Source: Williamsia sp. CHRR-6
GTDB lineage: Bacteria > Actinomycetota > Actinomycetes > Mycobacteriales > Mycobacteriaceae
Reading direction: 5' to 3'
Assembly (NCBI RefSeq): GCF_018474015.1
Contig: NZ_JAHCSG010000004.1
Span: forward strand, 186,001 to 250,000
DNA: 64,000 nt
The notes under the pieces were generated by a model. It saw nothing but the letters and a program-made list of their open reading frames with translations. It was not told the DNA's origin and ran no database searches. Made by a program: the position numbers and the translations under genes. Shown here in pieces: positions 8,402-20,506 of this stretch. How positions within the stretch are numbered: the stretch's first letter is position 1; the number at the start of each line of letters is the position of its first letter.

Positions 8402-9291
8402 GTTCCACCGCAGTGACCAAGCATCCCAACGATTTTCGTAGCGACGGCTTCCTGTCCTCGATCCAGCTCACCGATCTCGGCGACGACCGGTTCACCGCGC
8501 GCCACCAGGTGATCCCCTCGGGCCGAGCCTACGGCGGTGAGACCGTGGCCCAGGCCATCGCAGCCACCATGCGCAGCGTCGAACCCGATCGTCGGATCCA
8601 CTCGTTCCACGGCTACTTCCTGCGGGCCGCCGACGTCAACGCCGAGAGTTCTTATGCTGTGCAGCGTCTTCGAGACGGGCGCAACTTCTCGGCCCGCGCG
8701 GTGCAGGGTGAGCAGGTCGGCAAGACCACCTTCACCGGCCTGGCCTCGTTCCAGAGTCAGCCGGCCCACGGGGTGGCGCATGCCGATCCGATGCCCGCCG
8801 GGTTGCCTGACCCCGAGTCGCTACCCACCTCCGAGGATCGGGTGGCCGGTGCCCAGGTCCGCGACGGCAACTACTGGTCGCGGCAACGCAACTTCGACAT
8901 GCGCCACGTCCACGACCCGGTGTACACCACCCACGCCACCCAGCGTGAACCTCGACAGGTGGTGTGGGTCAAGGCTTTCCAACCTCTTCCCGAGGATCCG
9001 CTGGTGCACCAGCTGGCCCTGGCCTACGTGTGTGACTACACCCTGCTCGAGCCGGTGCTGCGTCACCACGACGCGGCCTGGTCGGACCCGGGCGTGGTGA
9101 CCGCCAGCCTCGATCACGCCATGTGGTGGCACCACCCCGGTCGAGCCGACGAATGGATTGCGTTGGTGCAGGATTCACCCGAAGCCGGCCACGGTCTGGC
9201 CATGACGCGGGCGTCGCTCTACGCCCAGGACGGCACCCTGTTGGCCACCACCGTGCAGCAGGGACTTCTCAGCCTGGGGCAGTCGGGGTAG
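8398..9291 (+). CDS. Acyl-CoA thioesterase II (TesB-like)
   Basis: A 297-residue double hot-dog thioesterase. The N-terminal repeat has GRAYGGETVAQAIAATM and HSFHGYFLRAADVN; the C-terminal repeat has LVHQLALAYVCDYTLL and ASLDHAMWWH, with the catalytic Asp in that last motif. It hydrolyses acyl-CoA esters. Its ATGA overlap with the cupin gene places it in the same transcript, suggesting it releases CoA from pathway intermediates or prevents CoA trapping. It converges on accD4 with a 9-bp gap. Confidence 0.87.
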   Translation: MSSTAVTKHPNDFRSDGFLSSIQLTDLGDDRFTARHQVIPSGRAYGGETVAQAIAATMRSVEPDRRIHSFHGYFLRAADVNAESSYAVQRLRDGRNFSARAVQGEQVGKTTFTGLASFQSQPAHGVAHADPMPAGLPDPESLPTSEDRVAGAQVRDGNYWSRQRNFDMRHVHDPVYTTHATQREPRQVVWVKAFQPLPEDPLVHQLALAYVCDYTLLEPVLRHHDAAWSDPGVVTASLDHAMWWHHPGRADEWIALVQDSPEAGHGLAMTRASLYAQDGTLLATTVQQGLLSLGQSG

Positions 9292-9300
9292 CACGAACGG

Positions 9301-10848
9301 TCACACCGGGATCAGCAGGTGCTTACGCGGGATGCGGTACATCTGCTTGTCACGCAACTGCGCCAACGCCTTCCGCAACTGCAGTCGGGTCTGCGACGGC
9401 TCGATGACGGCGTCGATGTAGCCGCGTTCGGCCGCCAGATACGGCGTGGCCATCATCGTGTTGTAGAAGTTGATGAAGTCGGTGCGGATCTTGTCCGCCT
9501 CCTGCGGGGTGGCGTTCTCGGTCTGCCGACGCGTGAGCACCGCCGCCGCCGACTCGGCACCCATCACCGCGATCTTGGCCGTCGGCCACGCGAAGTTGAT
9601 GTCGGCGCCGAGCTGCTTGCAGCCCATCACCGCGTACGCACCGCCGTAGGCCTTGCGCACCACCACCGTCACCTTCGGCACATCGGCCTCGACGTAGGCG
9701 AACAGGAACTTGCCCGAGCGACGGATGGTCCCCTTGGCCTCCTCCACCACGCCCGGCAGGATGCCGGGGGTGTCGACGACAAACACCAGCGGGATACGAA
9801 ATGCGTTGCAGATCCTGACGAATCGGGTGGCCTTCTCCGACGAGTCGGTGTCCAACACGCCGGCCATCACGCTGGGCTGGTTGGCCACCACACCCACGGC
9901 GCGACCGTCCACGCGGGCGTAACCGGTGAGGATGTTGGGGGCGAAGATCTCGGCCACCTCGTGGAAGTTGCCGTCGTCGAAGATGCGCAGCAGGATGTCG
10001 CGCATGTCGTAGCCGGCGTTGTCGTTGTCGGGCATGAACGAATCCAGCGACAGGTCGCTCGCGGTCACCTCGGGCTCGAGACCAGGGTTGATGATCGGCG
10101 GCTGCTCGTAGGCGGTCGAGGGCATGTACTGCAGGTACTCCCGCACCCACTCGAACGCGGCCTTCTCGTCGTCGGCCACATGGTGGATGTTGCCCCACCG
10201 CGCCTGGTTGTGGGCGCTGCCGAGGTCGTCGGCGTCGATCTCCTCGCCGGTGGTCTGCTTGATGACATCGGGCCCCGTGACGAACATGTAGCTCGAATCC
10301 TTCACCGCCACAAGCACATCGGTGTTGGCCGGGGTGTACACGGCGCCGCCTGCGCACTTGCCCAGGATCACCGAGACCTGTGGGGAGAGTCCGGAGAGCA
10401 GGTCGTTGCGACGACCCATCTCGGCGTACCAGGCCAGCGAGGTGACCGCGTCCTGGATGCGGGCACCGGCCGAGTCGTTGATACCCACCATCGGGCAGCC
10501 GATCTTGCTGGCCCACTCCATCAGCATCGACACCTTGCGGCCGAACACCTCGCCCACGGTGCCGCCGAAGACGGTCTGGTCGTGGCTGAACGCCGCCACC
10601 GGGCGACCGTGGACCAGACCATGTCCGGTGACCACGCCGTCGCCGTAGCCGGAGGAATCGGACCCGGGCAGCTTGGCCAGAGCGCCGAGTTCGACGAACG
10701 AACCCGGATCGAAGAGCATGTCCAGACGCTCACGCGGCGAGGGGATGCCCTTCTTGGCCCGCTTGGCGATCGCCTTCTCGCCGCCGGGTTCCTGGGCTGC
10801 GGCCAACCGCTCGCGCAGGTCGGCCAACTTCGCTGCCGTGGTGTCCAT
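9301..10848 (-). CDS. accD4: Acyl-CoA carboxylase beta subunit AccD4 (mycolate pathway)
   Basis: A 515-residue carboxyltransferase. It resembles M. tuberculosis AccD4 throughout, for example in [51 protein letters not shown], and in the C-terminal RKHLLIPV. Together with AccA3 and AccD5/AccE5 it carboxylates the C24-26 acyl-CoA used as extender unit by Pks13. The ATG at 10848 is preceded by GAGGAG at good spacing; a GTG at 10857 overlapping the pks13 stop as GTGA is an alternative, but that GTG would overlap the Shine-Dalgarno. It is the last gene of the fadD32-pks13-accD4 operon. Confidence 0.95.
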   Translation of the reverse strand: MDTTAAKLADLRERLAAAQEPGGEKAIAKRAKKGIPSPRERLDMLFDPGSFVELGALAKLPGSDSSGYGDGVVTGHGLVHGRPVAAFSHDQTVFGGTVGEVFGRKVSMLMEWASKIGCPMVGINDSAGARIQDAVTSLAWYAEMGRRNDLLSGLSPQVSVILGKCAGGAVYTPANTDVLVAVKDSSYMFVTGPDVIKQTTGEEIDADDLGSAHNQARWGNIHHVADDEKAAFEWVREYLQYMPSTAYEQPPIINPGLEPEVTASDLSLDSFMPDNDNAGYDMRDILLRIFDDGNFHEVAEIFAPNILTGYARVDGRAVGVVANQPSVMAGVLDTDSSEKATRFVRICNAFRIPLVFVVDTPGILPGVVEEAKGTIRRSGKFLFAYVEADVPKVTVVVRKAYGGAYAVMGCKQLGADINFAWPTAKIAVMGAESAAAVLTRRQTENATPQEADKIRTDFINFYNTMMATPYLAAERGYIDAVIEPSQTRLQLRKALAQLRDKQMYRIPRKHLLIPV

Positions 10849-10853
10849 CTGAC

Positions 10854-13800
10854 TCACTCCTCGCTGTCTGCGGTAGCTGTCACGCTGCGGCGCTGCTGTG
10901 CCTGGGCCAACCGTCGGGTCAGGTCGGCACCGACCACGCCGATGTAGGGCTCGTCGATGATCGACAGGTGGTCGCCGCCGATGTAGACCACCTCGAGGTC
11001 ATCGACCACCTCGCCCCACCGTCCGTCCGGGGCGATGTCGGCGTACTTCGGTTCCAGTTCGATGGCGTCGTCGTGCATCTTGTCGGCGCGGTAGAGCACC
11101 ACCGAACCGTCGTAGCGGGAGGGCACCACCGTGGCCAGTGCGCGGTTGTCCAGGAACGAGGTGCGGGTGTGCTCGATGATCCCGGCCGGAATGGCGGCAT
11201 TGCTCATCGACAGGAACTCCATGATGATCCTGAACTGTCCGTCGTCGTCGGCGGCCACCAGCCGCTCGACCGGGATGGGCACATCCTCGAGGCCGTACCG
11301 AGTCTTGGCGTAGTTGAGGTAACGGGTCATGCGGTCACGTTTGCCCTCGATGGTCTCGGGCTCGTCATCGCTGGGACGGACCACGTCGATGAGAGCCACC
11401 AGGTCGACCTCCTCGCCGAGCTCACGCAGCCGTTGCGCACACCCGTAGGCCAACGCACCACCCAGCGACCATCCCGCCAAGACATACGGTCCGTGCGGCA
11501 CGTATTCGCGCAGCTTGGGCAGGTATTGCTCCACCCGCTCGGCCACTGTGCCCTCCACCCGCTCGAACCCGATGACCGGCTGGTCAGCGGGCAGCCGCTT
11601 GAGCAGGGGCTCGTAGGACGAACTCGATCCACCCGCGGGATGGAACACCAGCAGCGGCGCCTTGTCGGAACCCTCGACCCTGCGCAGCCACCGGACGAAC
11701 CCGTCGACGGTGCTGCTCTCGAGTTGCTCACGCACGTAGACCGCAAGCTCCTCGATGGTGTGCGAATCGAGGACGTCCTCGATGTCCACGGTGCCGCCGG
11801 TGCGCTCACACAGCCGCGCGGTGAGCTGCTCTGCGGTCTTCTGGTCGAGAACGGGCAGAGGATTGAAGATGCCGCCCGCGGACTGTCCGGTGACCACAGC
11901 CCACACCCCGAAGGTGAGCCGCTCGGCGGCATCGCGGGGAGGCAGATCCACTCCGGCGGCGGTGGCCATGGACGCTTGATCGGTCGGCTCCGCAGTAGTC
12001 GGCGTCGACTCGCCGCGAGCCGGTGCAGGCTGCGTCTCGGCCGGGGTGGGCGGGGCTGGGGTGGGTTCGGCTGGGGTAGGCGGGGCTGGGGGGGCCTCGT
12101 CGATCAGCTTGGCCAGTGCGGCGGTGTCGATCTCGGCGGCAGCGGGATCAGCGGCCAACGCGGCCACCTGATCGCGGTTCTCCACGGCGTAGGTGACGAA
12201 CCTGACCACATCGTGCAGCGCGGCCTCACGCATCGCCTGCAGCTGCAGCTGCGGGATGTCGAACTCGTACTCCACGCGGTTCTTGATCCGCATCGCCATC
12301 AGCGAGTCCAACCCCAACTCGATGAGCGGGATCTCCCGCGGCAGGTCCTCGGGGTCATACCCCATGGACTCGGCCACGATCAGCGCCACCCGCTCCTCGA
12401 CGGTCTGGCCGCTGTCGGGGTCCCAACGTGCACCGATCTCGTCGATGATCTCGGGGTCGGTGATGACGGTGGGGTCGACGAACGCCGACGGCTGCTCGGC
12501 GTCCCCGGCCCCCTCGCTCGCGGTGTCACCCGCAGCGGCCGGACCGCCCGACGTCGCCGCGGTGACCACAGCGGTGGCCAATACCGTGAACCCGCCGCCG
12601 GCGGCGTGGGCGTGTATCTGCACCGAGGCGCCACCGGGATGGGGGGTGAGGGTGGTGGTCAGCGTGCCCGACTCCGGCACCGGACCGCTGGTCTCCACCG
12701 CCCCGACGCGAACGTCGTCGAGCACCGAACCTGCCGCGGTGCGTGCGAGTTCACGCAGATCGGTGACCGCGGCCGCCGACACCTCCCAGGCGTGACGACC
12801 GTCGGGCAGGGCCACGTGTGAGCCGGGCACCCGGCCGGTCCCCGATCCGCCACCGATGGTGGCGCGCATCCAGAACCGTTTGCGTTCAAAGCGGGTTCGC
12901 GGGATGTCGGCGTAGTCGCCTGCGCCGAACAGCGACGCCACGTCCACCGCGTGGCCGCGGGTGTAGAGCTTCATCAACGCGGTGACCACGCCGACGCTCT
13001 CGTCTTCCTTGCGACGCAGCGTCTCGATCAGCTCAGCGTCGTGCAGGCCGGCACCGAAGGCGACCGCGGCCACCGAGATGAGCACCGCCGGGTTGGGCGA
13101 GAGCTCGATGAAGGTGCGGTGCCCGTTCTCCACCGCCTTGGCGATGGCCTGGGAGAACCACACGCTGTGGCGCAGCCCCTTGGTGAAGTAGTCGATGGTG
13201 TGGACCGGCTCGCCACCGGGACGGTAGAACGTCTCCCGGTCGATCGAGCTGTAGAACCCCACCTTCGGGCTCAACGGTTCGATGCCGGTCAGCTCGTAGG
13301 CCAGCTCGCCCAGCAGCGGATCCATTTGAGAGGTGTGGCTGGCGCCCTTGGTCGCCAATTTGCGACCCAACTTGCCCTCGGCCTCGGCGCGGGCGACGAT
13401 CGCGTCAACCTGCGCCTCCGGGCCGCCGATCACCGTGTGGGTGGGTGCGGCGTAGACGCAGATCTCCAGGTCGGGGTAGTCGGTCAGCACCTCGGTGATG
13501 TCGTCGGCGGAGTACTCCACCAGTGCCATCAGGCGGATGTCGTCGCCGGACAGACCTGCCTCACCCTCACCCATCAGCCGCGAGCGCTGACAGATGACCC
13601 GGGTGGCGTCCTCCAACGACAGGCCACCGCTGATGTAGGCGGCCGAGGCCTCCCCCATCGAATGTGGGACCAGCACACCGGGTTGCGCGCCGTGGAACCG
13701 CAGCAACTCATACAGCGCCACCTGGATGCTGTAGATGCCGACCTGTGCGGTCTCGATGCCGTAGGTCTGCTCGTCGTCTCCGAACATCTCCACGATCGAG

Positions 13801-16085
13801 TAGCCCAGCTCGTTCTGCACGTAGGAGTCCACCCGGTCCAGCGCCTGGGCGAACACCGCGTTCTCCGTGTAGAGCTGCTTGGCCATCTTGCGGTGCTGGG
13901 AACCGAAACCCGACAGCAACCACACCGCGGAGGCGGGATCGGGTGTGTCACAACTGAACACCAGCGGGCTCTTCTTGCCCTCGGCGACCGCACGCATCCC
14001 GGTCAGCGCCTCGTCATGGTCGTGGGCCATGACCACCGAGCGGGTACGTCCGTGGTTGCGGTGCGCCAACGCCCGACCGATGTCGACCAGCGGCGTGGCG
14101 CGGCCGGCGTCGCTGTCGAGCCACTCGACGAGGTCGGCGGCCGCCTTGCGGCGACGCGACGGCAGGAAACCTGAGATGACCAGTGGCACAACCATTCCCG
14201 GCGCGGCACAGGGTGCGTAGCCGGCCAGCGGATCAGGCTCGGGATCGGCATCGCTGCCGGCAGCCGCGGTCGCGGAGGTACCGAGCAACCCCATCGCGGC
14301 CTTCTCGGCCTCGGTCAGGAAGTCCTCGTCGTCGATGTCGGCGTCGAGATCGGCACGATCGGCCGACGAGTGCGTCAGATCGGCAGCATCGAGATCGGCA
14401 GCACCCGAAACAGCCGGAACATGCTGGGCCGCAGCAGGATCGAGGTCAGCCGGGGTCACCTCCCGCACCACCACGTGGGCATTGGTGCCACCGAACCCGT
14501 TGCCCGACACACCGGCCACGGCATGCCCGCTGTAGCGCGGCCAATCAGTGGCCTCGGGGATCACCTTCAGATTGGTGGCCTCGAACTGGATGTAGGGGTT
14601 GGGGGCGGAGTAGTTCAGCGATGGCGGCAACTTGTCGTTGCGCATCGACAGCACCAGCTTGATCAGCCCGGCCGCACCAGCGCCGGCCTCGAGGTGCCCG
14701 AAGTTGGTCTTCGCCGACCCCAGCAGGGCCGGCTTGTCGGCGTCGCGACCCTTGCCCACCACGCGGCCCAGCGCGTCGGCCTCGATCGGATCACCCAGGA
14801 TGGTGCCGGTGCCGTGCGCCTCGATGTAGTCCACGGTGCGCGGGTCGATCCCGGCGTCGCGGTAGGCGGTGCGCAGCACCTTCACCTGCGCCTCGGGATT
14901 GGGCGCGGGCAGCCCGTTGGAGCGACCGTCGGAGTTGACCGCAGACCCGGCGATGACAGCCAGCATGGTGTCGCCGTCGCGGCGGGCATCAGCCACCCGC
15001 TTGAGCACCACCAGGCCACCACCCTCGGCGCGGATCATGCCGTCGGCATCGGCCGAGAACGCTTTGATACGACCATCTTTGGACTGCACCCCGATGCGAT
15101 CGAAGCCCAGCGTGGCCACCGGGGTGAGCAGCATGTTCACGCCGCCGGCGATGGCGACGTCGCTCTCACCGGACCGCAGGCTGCGCACCGCCTGGTGCAC
15201 GGCCACCAGCGACGACGAACACGCGGTGTCCACCGCCACCGACGGACCGTGGAAGTCGAAGTAGTACGAGACGCGGTTGGCCACGATGGACGTGGAGGTG
15301 CCGGTCAACGCGTAGGCAGCGGTGTCGCCCATCGCCTCGGGGTCGGAGACGGCCAGCATCTGGTAGTCGTTGGTCGAGCTGCCGATGAACACCCCCACCT
15401 CGGCGCCCTTGAGATCGCTGGGCGGGATGTGCGCGTGTTCCAGTGCCTCCCAGGTCAACTCGAGGGCCAGACGCTGCTGCGGGTCGACCATCTCCACCTC
15501 GCGCGGCGACATCTGGAAGAAGTCGGCGTCGAAGGTGGTCACGTCGTCGAGGTAGCCGCCGTGCAGGTTCGACTCGGCCAGGACCTGCGCCATGCGCGGC
15601 TCGGCCTTGAACTCGGTCCACCGGTCCTCGGGCAGATCGGAGATGCCGTCGCGCCCGTTGATCAGCATGTCCCAGGTGGATTCGGGCGTGTAGCCGGCCT
15701 TGGGGAACCGGGTGGCCAGACCGACGATCGCGATGTCGTCGTCGGCGGAGCGATCACGGGCGTAGAACAGCGCGTCGTCGTCGGCGTCGGTACCGGCGTC
15801 CGGGTCGCCCTCGATGATGCGTTTGGCCAACGAGGCGATGGTCGGGTGCTGGTAGGCCACCGTGGCCGTGAGCACCACGCCGGTCTTGTCCTCGATGTCG
15901 GCGGCCATGGACACCGCATCGCGGGAAGCCAGGCCGAACTCCTCCATCGGGCGATCGTCGGAGATCTGCTCCACGGGCAGGCCGGTGGCGGCCGACACCC
16001 ACTCCCGCAACCAGTCGCGCAGCTCGGCGACGGTCAGCTCCCCGGCGGTCTCCCCGTCGGTTCCCGCGATATTCAGTTCAGACAT
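10854..16085 (-). CDS. pks13: Polyketide synthase Pks13, mycolic acid condensase
   Basis: A 1743-residue type I PKS that performs the final Claisen condensation of mycolic acid synthesis. Domains in order: N-terminal ACP (phosphopantetheine Ser about 54 in GLASRD), ketosynthase (about 115-540; Cys 289 in DTACSSS, His about 424 in EAHGTGT, His about 464 in NFGHLEAG), acyltransferase (about 725-1040; Ser 809 in VPHSMGE), C-terminal ACP (Ser 1261 in LGLDSLMAM), a Pro/Ala-rich linker near 1325-1370, and a thioesterase (Ser 1540 in AGWSLGG). This ACP-KS-AT-ACP-TE order is diagnostic for Pks13. Its start is 11 bp downstream of the fadD32 stop, and its stop overlaps the start region of accD4. Confidence 0.97.
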   Translation of the reverse strand: MSELNIAGTDGETAGELTVAELRDWLREWVSAATGLPVEQISDDRPMEEFGLASRDAVSMAADIEDKTGVVLTATVAYQHPTIASLAKRIIEGDPDAGTDADDDALFYARDRSADDDIAIVGLATRFPKAGYTPESTWDMLINGRDGISDLPEDRWTEFKAEPRMAQVLAESNLHGGYLDDVTTFDADFFQMSPREVEMVDPQQRLALELTWEALEHAHIPPSDLKGAEVGVFIGSSTNDYQMLAVSDPEAMGDTAAYALTGTSTSIVANRVSYYFDFHGPSVAVDTACSSSLVAVHQAVRSLRSGESDVAIAGGVNMLLTPVATLGFDRIGVQSKDGRIKAFSADADGMIRAEGGGLVVLKRVADARRDGDTMLAVIAGSAVNSDGRSNGLPAPNPEAQVKVLRTAYRDAGIDPRTVDYIEAHGTGTILGDPIEADALGRVVGKGRDADKPALLGSAKTNFGHLEAGAGAAGLIKLVLSMRNDKLPPSLNYSAPNPYIQFEATNLKVIPEATDWPRYSGHAVAGVSGNGFGGTNAHVVVREVTPADLDPAAAQHVPAVSGAADLDAADLTHSSADRADLDADIDDEDFLTEAEKAAMGLLGTSATAAAGSDADPEPDPLAGYAPCAAPGMVVPLVISGFLPSRRRKAAADLVEWLDSDAGRATPLVDIGRALAHRNHGRTRSVVMAHDHDEALTGMRAVAEGKKSPLVFSCDTPDPASAVWLLSGFGSQHRKMAKQLYTENAVFAQALDRVDSYVQNELGYSIVEMFGDDEQTYGIETAQVGIYSIQVALYELLRFHGAQPGVLVPHSMGEASAAYISGGLSLEDATRVICQRSRLMGEGEAGLSGDDIRLMALVEYSADDITEVLTDYPDLEICVYAAPTHTVIGGPEAQVDAIVARAEAEGKLGRKLATKGASHTSQMDPLLGELAYELTGIEPLSPKVGFYSSIDRETFYRPGGEPVHTIDYFTKGLRHSVWFSQAIAKAVENGHRTFIELSPNPAVLISVAAVAFGAGLHDAELIETLRRKEDESVGVVTALMKLYTRGHAVDVASLFGAGDYADIPRTRFERKRFWMRATIGGGSGTGRVPGSHVALPDGRHAWEVSAAAVTDLRELARTAAGSVLDDVRVGAVETSGPVPESGTLTTTLTPHPGGASVQIHAHAAGGGFTVLATAVVTAATSGGPAAAGDTASEGAGDAEQPSAFVDPTVITDPEIIDEIGARWDPDSGQTVEERVALIVAESMGYDPEDLPREIPLIELGLDSLMAMRIKNRVEYEFDIPQLQLQAMREAALHDVVRFVTYAVENRDQVAALAADPAAAEIDTAALAKLIDEAPPAPPTPAEPTPAPPTPAETQPAPARGESTPTTAEPTDQASMATAAGVDLPPRDAAERLTFGVWAVVTGQSAGGIFNPLPVLDQKTAEQLTARLCERTGGTVDIEDVLDSHTIEELAVYVREQLESSTVDGFVRWLRRVEGSDKAPLLVFHPAGGSSSSYEPLLKRLPADQPVIGFERVEGTVAERVEQYLPKLREYVPHGPYVLAGWSLGGALAYGCAQRLRELGEEVDLVALIDVVRPSDDEPETIEGKRDRMTRYLNYAKTRYGLEDVPIPVERLVAADDDGQFRIIMEFLSMSNAAIPAGIIEHTRTSFLDNRALATVVPSRYDGSVVLYRADKMHDDAIELEPKYADIAPDGRWGEVVDDLEVVYIGGDHLSIIDEPYIGVVGADLTRRLAQAQQRRSVTATADSEE

Positions 16086-16096
16086 CTCAATCCAGA

Positions 16097-17992
16097 CTAT
16101 TGGTTGCCGTCGGGCGCATCAGGGAACGCCGTCTGGGTGTATCCGCCGCGCAGGGTGCCGTCGATGTAGGCGTTCTTGCAGGCGGAGTGGGCGATCTTGC
16201 CGCTGGAGGTCCGCGGGATGGACCCGGCGGGGACCAGCAGCACATCGCGAGCCATCACACCGTGGCGCGAAGCGATGCTGGCGCGCACCACGTCGACCAC
16301 CTCGGTCGGGTCGACCTTCTTGCCCGCGTTGCGTTCGGCCACGATGACCAGCTGCTCGGAGCTGTCGTCGGCGTCGTAGGTGAGGCCACTGGACGCGGCG
16401 AACACCTCAGCGGGCAACCGGTTGGCCGGCACCGAGAACGCGGCCACGAACCCCGGGCGCAGCGCCGTACTCGACTCCTGAGCACTGAACTCGAGGTCCT
16501 GCGGGTAGTGATTGCGGCCGTCGACGATGACGAGGTCCTTCACCCGACCGGTCACATACAGTTCCCCGTCCAGCCACACCCCGTAGTCGCCGGTACGCAG
16601 CCAACGATCGGGGAACAGCGCGCCCTCGGCGTGGCTGCCCTGAGGCAGCGGATGAGCCAGGGTGTTGAGGAACGTCGCGCGGGTCTCGGCCTCGCGGCCG
16701 AAGTAGCCGCGGCCCAGGTTGATCCCGTTGAGCCAGATCTCGCCGACGTGCCCGTCGGGCTGCTCGGTGGCGGTCTCGCTGTCGACGATGGCAGCCCACT
16801 GCGAGTTGGCCACCTGCCCGCACGACACCTGCGCCACCGCGCCGGGGGTGTCGGCGTCGACCAGGGTGAACTTGCCGGCGTTGAGGTCGGCCCGGTCGAC
16901 GTAGATGACCTTGGCCGCGCGGTCGCGTTTGGTCGACGACACGAACAGCGTTGCCTCGGCCATGCCGTAGGACGGCTTGATGGTCGTCGGCGACAGTCCG
17001 TAGGGCGCGAAGGCGGCGTTGAACTTGTTCATCGAGCTGACGGTGACCGGCTCGCTGCCGTTGATCAGACCGATGACGTTGCTGAGGTCGAGGTGCTCAC
17101 CCTCCTTGGGCAGACCTCGGGTGGCGGCGTGCTCGAACGCGAAGTTCGGGGCGGCGGCGAAGGTCCCCGCGCCGTCGGACTCCGCAGCCAGCTCGCTGAT
17201 CCAGCGACCGGGCCGCCGGACGAAGGCGGCCGGACTCATGATGGTGATGTAGGACCCGCCCAACGCCGGCAGGATCACCGTGAGCAGACCCATGTCGTGG
17301 AACAGCGGCAGCCAGGTGACGCCCCGCGAGTCCTCGTTGAGCTCGATCGCGTCGATCATCTGCAGCGCGTTGGCGCACACGCCGCCGTAGGTGATCTCCA
17401 CGCCGGCCGGGGTACGGGTGGACCCCGAGGTGTACTGCAGGTAGGCGGTGTCCTCGAGGGCCAGCTCGGGACGCACCCAGGTATCGCCCACCGAATCGGG
17501 CACGGCGTCGACGGCGATCACGCGCGGACGTTCCTTGGCGGGCAGCGGCTTGAAGAAGTCACGCACCGCCTCGGCCGACTTGGTGGCGGTGAGGATGACC
17601 GTCGGGGTGCAGTCTCCCAGCACCGCGTGCAACCGGTCGGTGTGACCGGGCTCGTCGGGGGAGAACAGCGGCACCGCGATGTTGCCCGCGAACAGGGCCC
17701 CGAAGAAGCCGATCACGTACTCCAGCGACTGCGGTGCCAAGATGGCCACCCGGTCGCCCTTGGTGGTCACCTGCTGCAGGCGGGCGGCGATGGCCCGCAG
17801 CCGTTTGCCGAACTCGGCCCAGGTCAGCTCGATGGGCTCGCCGTCACGCTCGCGGCTGTAGTCGAGATACCGATACGCCAGGGTGTCGGCGCGCTCGTGG
17901 ATGTTGCGCTCCACGTACGCGACCAGGGTGTCCTCCGGCGAGAGTTGCAGGTTCCCGAACTCGTCGAAGAAGTCCTCAATCGACCGCTTCAT
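16097..17992 (-). CDS. fadD32: Long-chain fatty-acyl-AMP ligase FadD32
   Basis: A 631-residue FAAL that adenylates the meromycolic chain and loads it onto the N-terminal ACP of Pks13. The adenylation motif [19 protein letters not shown] and the FAAL features [12 protein letters not shown] and [17 protein letters not shown] are present; the catalytic Lys is in [16 protein letters not shown] near the C-terminus. The start is the ATG preceded by ACAGGAG; upstream in-frame residues from 18190 down are probably 5' leader. The length matches the family (about 630-640). It is the first gene of the operon. The 294 bp between it and the next gene upstream (17993-18286) holds its promoter region, where I see no certain motif. 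Confidence 0.95.
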   Translation of the reverse strand: MKRSIEDFFDEFGNLQLSPEDTLVAYVERNIHERADTLAYRYLDYSRERDGEPIELTWAEFGKRLRAIAARLQQVTTKGDRVAILAPQSLEYVIGFFGALFAGNIAVPLFSPDEPGHTDRLHAVLGDCTPTVILTATKSAEAVRDFFKPLPAKERPRVIAVDAVPDSVGDTWVRPELALEDTAYLQYTSGSTRTPAGVEITYGGVCANALQMIDAIELNEDSRGVTWLPLFHDMGLLTVILPALGGSYITIMSPAAFVRRPGRWISELAAESDGAGTFAAAPNFAFEHAATRGLPKEGEHLDLSNVIGLINGSEPVTVSSMNKFNAAFAPYGLSPTTIKPSYGMAEATLFVSSTKRDRAAKVIYVDRADLNAGKFTLVDADTPGAVAQVSCGQVANSQWAAIVDSETATEQPDGHVGEIWLNGINLGRGYFGREAETRATFLNTLAHPLPQGSHAEGALFPDRWLRTGDYGVWLDGELYVTGRVKDLVIVDGRNHYPQDLEFSAQESSTALRPGFVAAFSVPANRLPAEVFAASSGLTYDADDSSEQLVIVAERNAGKKVDPTEVVDVVRASIASRHGVMARDVLLVPAGSIPRTSSGKIAHSACKNAYIDGTLRGGYTQTAFPDAPDGNQ

Positions 17993-18286
17993 CAGCACTC
18001 CTGTAGGCATGTTGCACCCGCCTGTTCGCTCGCGACCCGTACGTAGGGTCCACATCGACATTTCTGGCCGCACCGAGGTCCTCACACCCGAGAGGGCAGC
18101 CCCTGGCTCCCGGTGAGTTCGACGAAGACAGTCGAAGGTGTCGCCCCCGACGAACCCCCGCGCCCGCGTGCACCGCAGACCACTGCTCACTCCAGCGGGG
18201 CCTGTCCCGACTCCCCACTGGCGGGTTCAGCTGCTCAGCACGCTGACGGTATCGTAACGGCCGCCCGAGCGGCGCCGCCGTGCACG

Positions 18287-19291
18287 TCACTCGGCCTCCC
18301 GCAGGATCGGGATCACCGGAGCGAAGGCGTCCATCTGGGTGGGAAACACCCCGACGTAGGACATGGTGGTGCGTTCGCGCACGGTCCGGACCTGCTCGGC
18401 GATCTCCTCGAACGTCCCGCACATGATGTAGGGCGACTCGAGGATGTCGTCGACGGTGATGTCGGTGTCCTTGGCCACGTTCGGCGGGAAGCCACTGTCG
18501 ATGGCCCCGATCACCATCTCTGCGGTGGAGATGCGGTCCTCGGTGATGAGGATGGTCGCGATGGTCCAGCCCAACTCGATGTCGTCGAACCGCTCACCGG
18601 CCGCCTGCCGGATACGGTCGACCCGCTCGATGGTCTTGTCCATCCGCATGTCCGAGAGCTTCAACTTGCCGTCCGGGGTGGACCCGGTGGCCACCGAGAT
18701 GATGTCGGCGTGCTTGGCCGCGAGCTCCAGCATCTTCGGACCCCCCGCCCCGATCTGGATCGGTGGCCGTGGACCCTGACGCGGCCGTGGCGTGCCGACG
18801 ACGCCTTTCACGTCGTAGAACTCGCCGGAGAAGGTGCACTCCTGGCCGCGCAGCAGCACGTCGAGGATGGTCACCGCCTCGTCGAGCTGACGCAACCGTT
18901 GCCCCGGGGTGCCGAACGGGATACCCGCGGCGGCGAAGTCCTCGGCCAGCCACGAGGCGCCGATGCCGAACTCCAGTCGCCCCTTGGACAACACGTCGAT
19001 GGTGGTGGCCTCCTTGGCCACCACGACCGGGTGACGTAGGCCGGCGGCCAGCGTTGTGGTGGCCAGCCGGATGGTCGAGGTGGCCTGGCTCAACGCACCC
19101 AGCGCGGCCAGCGGTCCCACCTGGTTCTCGATGTGGTCGGGGACGGCGAACGTGTCGTAGCCGTACTCCTGCGCACGCTGGGCCAACGCGACGAACTTAC
19201 GTGCGCCACCCTCGTCCCGATTGCCCTCGCCGCCCGCGGCGAAACGGAACGGGCGCAGGCCACCCGTCCGCGCGTCTGGGTCGGTTGTCAT
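18287..19291 (-). CDS. LLM-class F420-dependent oxidoreductase
   Basis: A 334-residue luciferase-like monooxygenase-fold protein, with FAVPDHIENQVGPLAALGAL, the TTTLAAGLRHPVVVAKEATT segment and LEFGIGASWLAEDF. Mycobacteriales use coenzyme F420 in most such enzymes, so an F420-dependent redox role is likely; the substrate is unknown. It sits between fadD32 and the cutinase. In M. tuberculosis the corresponding genes (Rv3801c and Rv3802c) are adjacent, so this gene looks like an insertion or a lineage-specific passenger. No upstream partner gene; the 227 bp before the cutinase gene shows no other feature. Confidence 0.85.
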   Translation of the reverse strand: MTTDPDARTGGLRPFRFAAGGEGNRDEGGARKFVALAQRAQEYGYDTFAVPDHIENQVGPLAALGALSQATSTIRLATTTLAAGLRHPVVVAKEATTIDVLSKGRLEFGIGASWLAEDFAAAGIPFGTPGQRLRQLDEAVTILDVLLRGQECTFSGEFYDVKGVVGTPRPRQGPRPPIQIGAGGPKMLELAAKHADIISVATGSTPDGKLKLSDMRMDKTIERVDRIRQAAGERFDDIELGWTIATILITEDRISTAEMVIGAIDSGFPPNVAKDTDITVDDILESPYIMCGTFEEIAEQVRTVRERTTMSYVGVFPTQMDAFAPVIPILREAE

Positions 19292-19518
19292 CGGCTCTTC
19301 TCCTCGGCCCCCGGGTGGAAGGCTATCGATCGTTCGGCCGACAAGAGACGTCTTGCCCGACCCGGCGCGCCGGACGGTGGAATCTGCGGTGGAACGCAGC
19401 TCCTACCAGCGCGACGTGCACACGATACTGGTGCTGCCAGTGACACCCAAACCCGACGATTCGCCGACCGAGTTGTCCGATTCGAACGAATTGGAGTGGG
19501 GCACAGCCACCCCTGCAC

Positions 19519-20496
19519 TCAGTTGTGAGGGGGTCGCGGAGCTCGATCGACCACCGACCGCGACCACCCGAACAACCATCGGGTGGCAGAAGCACCGTCG
19601 GACTGCCAGTAGCGGGTGGTGCCGTAGAGCGCATGGATCGGGTTGTTGATCGCCCCCAGCAGCTTGCCGACCGCATCGAACGGGTTGAGGATGGTCGGCG
19701 CGTCGCAGATCAGGTCGCCTGCCGCGCAGATGCTGACCGTGCGCGAGCGCAACGACCCGAACGCACCCGGCCGCGATCCGGTCATCGCGATCCCCGGCAC
19801 CAGCGTCCCCAGCCCGCCCAGGGACACCTCTGCCCCCACCCCGGGTGGGGACGGGGCCACGTCGATCGCCTCCCCGGGCTGGCGACGGCCGTCGGCGATC
19901 AGGCCCACCCCCAGGACCAGATCTGCGGCCACCGGACCTTTGTCGTTACCGATCGACGATGCGACGTCGCCGGCGATCACCGCTCCCTGCGAGAAGCCCA
20001 GCAGCACGAACCCGGTGAGCGGGCAGCGCTGGTTGACCTCGGTGATGCGTGCGCGTACGCGTGCGGTGCCCTCGGCGCGGGAGTCGTTGTAGTCGCGGGT
20101 CTTGTCGTCGAGGTTGGTGGGATTTCGGAAGGACGCGGCGTACGGCACCGTGTAGACGTCGGCGCGGGAGTTGTCGAAGGCCTGAGCCAGCGGACGAGAA
20201 ATCCTGAGCAGCAACGCATTCGGATTGGCACGCGGGTTGTAGGGGTCGTCGTCGGAGGCCGACTCGAACGAACCCGGGACCACCACCACCGACACGTCGG
20301 CGCAGTCGGCGGGTTGGGTGCGGGGGCGCTGGGCGCTGGACTGCCCCGGCGCGGCCGGACCCGGTCGCGGCGGGGTGGGTTGCAGCAGTGCGATCACCAG
20401 GATCACCACCAGGATGATGGCGATGATCGCCAGGGCCAGCACACCGAAAAGTCCCCACAGCACCACCTTGCGGCGGGGACGGCGGGATCGGGTCAT
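19519..20496 (-). CDS. Cutinase-like serine esterase, Rv3802c/Culp6 type
   Basis: A 325-residue protein anchored by an N-terminal transmembrane segment (about 12-37, very hydrophobic after a basic stretch), then a Pro-rich linker and a cutinase-fold domain. The nucleophile is in GFVLLGFSQGAVIAGD. Paired cysteines (ADCADV early, ICAAGDLICDAPT late) match cutinase disulfides, and the catalytic Asp and His would be in GDLICD and near NPIHALYG. Rv3802c is an essential esterase/phospholipase in the mycolate cluster of M. tuberculosis, active in the cell envelope. The conserved position beside Ag85 genes supports orthology. Confidence 0.9.
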   Translation of the reverse strand: MTRSRRPRRKVVLWGLFGVLALAIIAIILVVILVIALLQPTPPRPGPAAPGQSSAQRPRTQPADCADVSVVVVPGSFESASDDDPYNPRANPNALLLRISRPLAQAFDNSRADVYTVPYAASFRNPTNLDDKTRDYNDSRAEGTARVRARITEVNQRCPLTGFVLLGFSQGAVIAGDVASSIGNDKGPVAADLVLGVGLIADGRRQPGEAIDVAPSPPGVGAEVSLGGLGTLVPGIAMTGSRPGAFGSLRSRTVSICAAGDLICDAPTILNPFDAVGKLLGAINNPIHALYGTTRYWQSDGASATRWLFGWSRSVVDRAPRPPHN

Positions 20497-20506
20497 CAGG
20501 CGGCGA

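Noticed and set aside
10968-16169. Long plus-strand open frames opposite pks13
   Set aside because: They are antisense shadows of a high-GC gene with complete, correctly ordered PKS domains on the minus strand.
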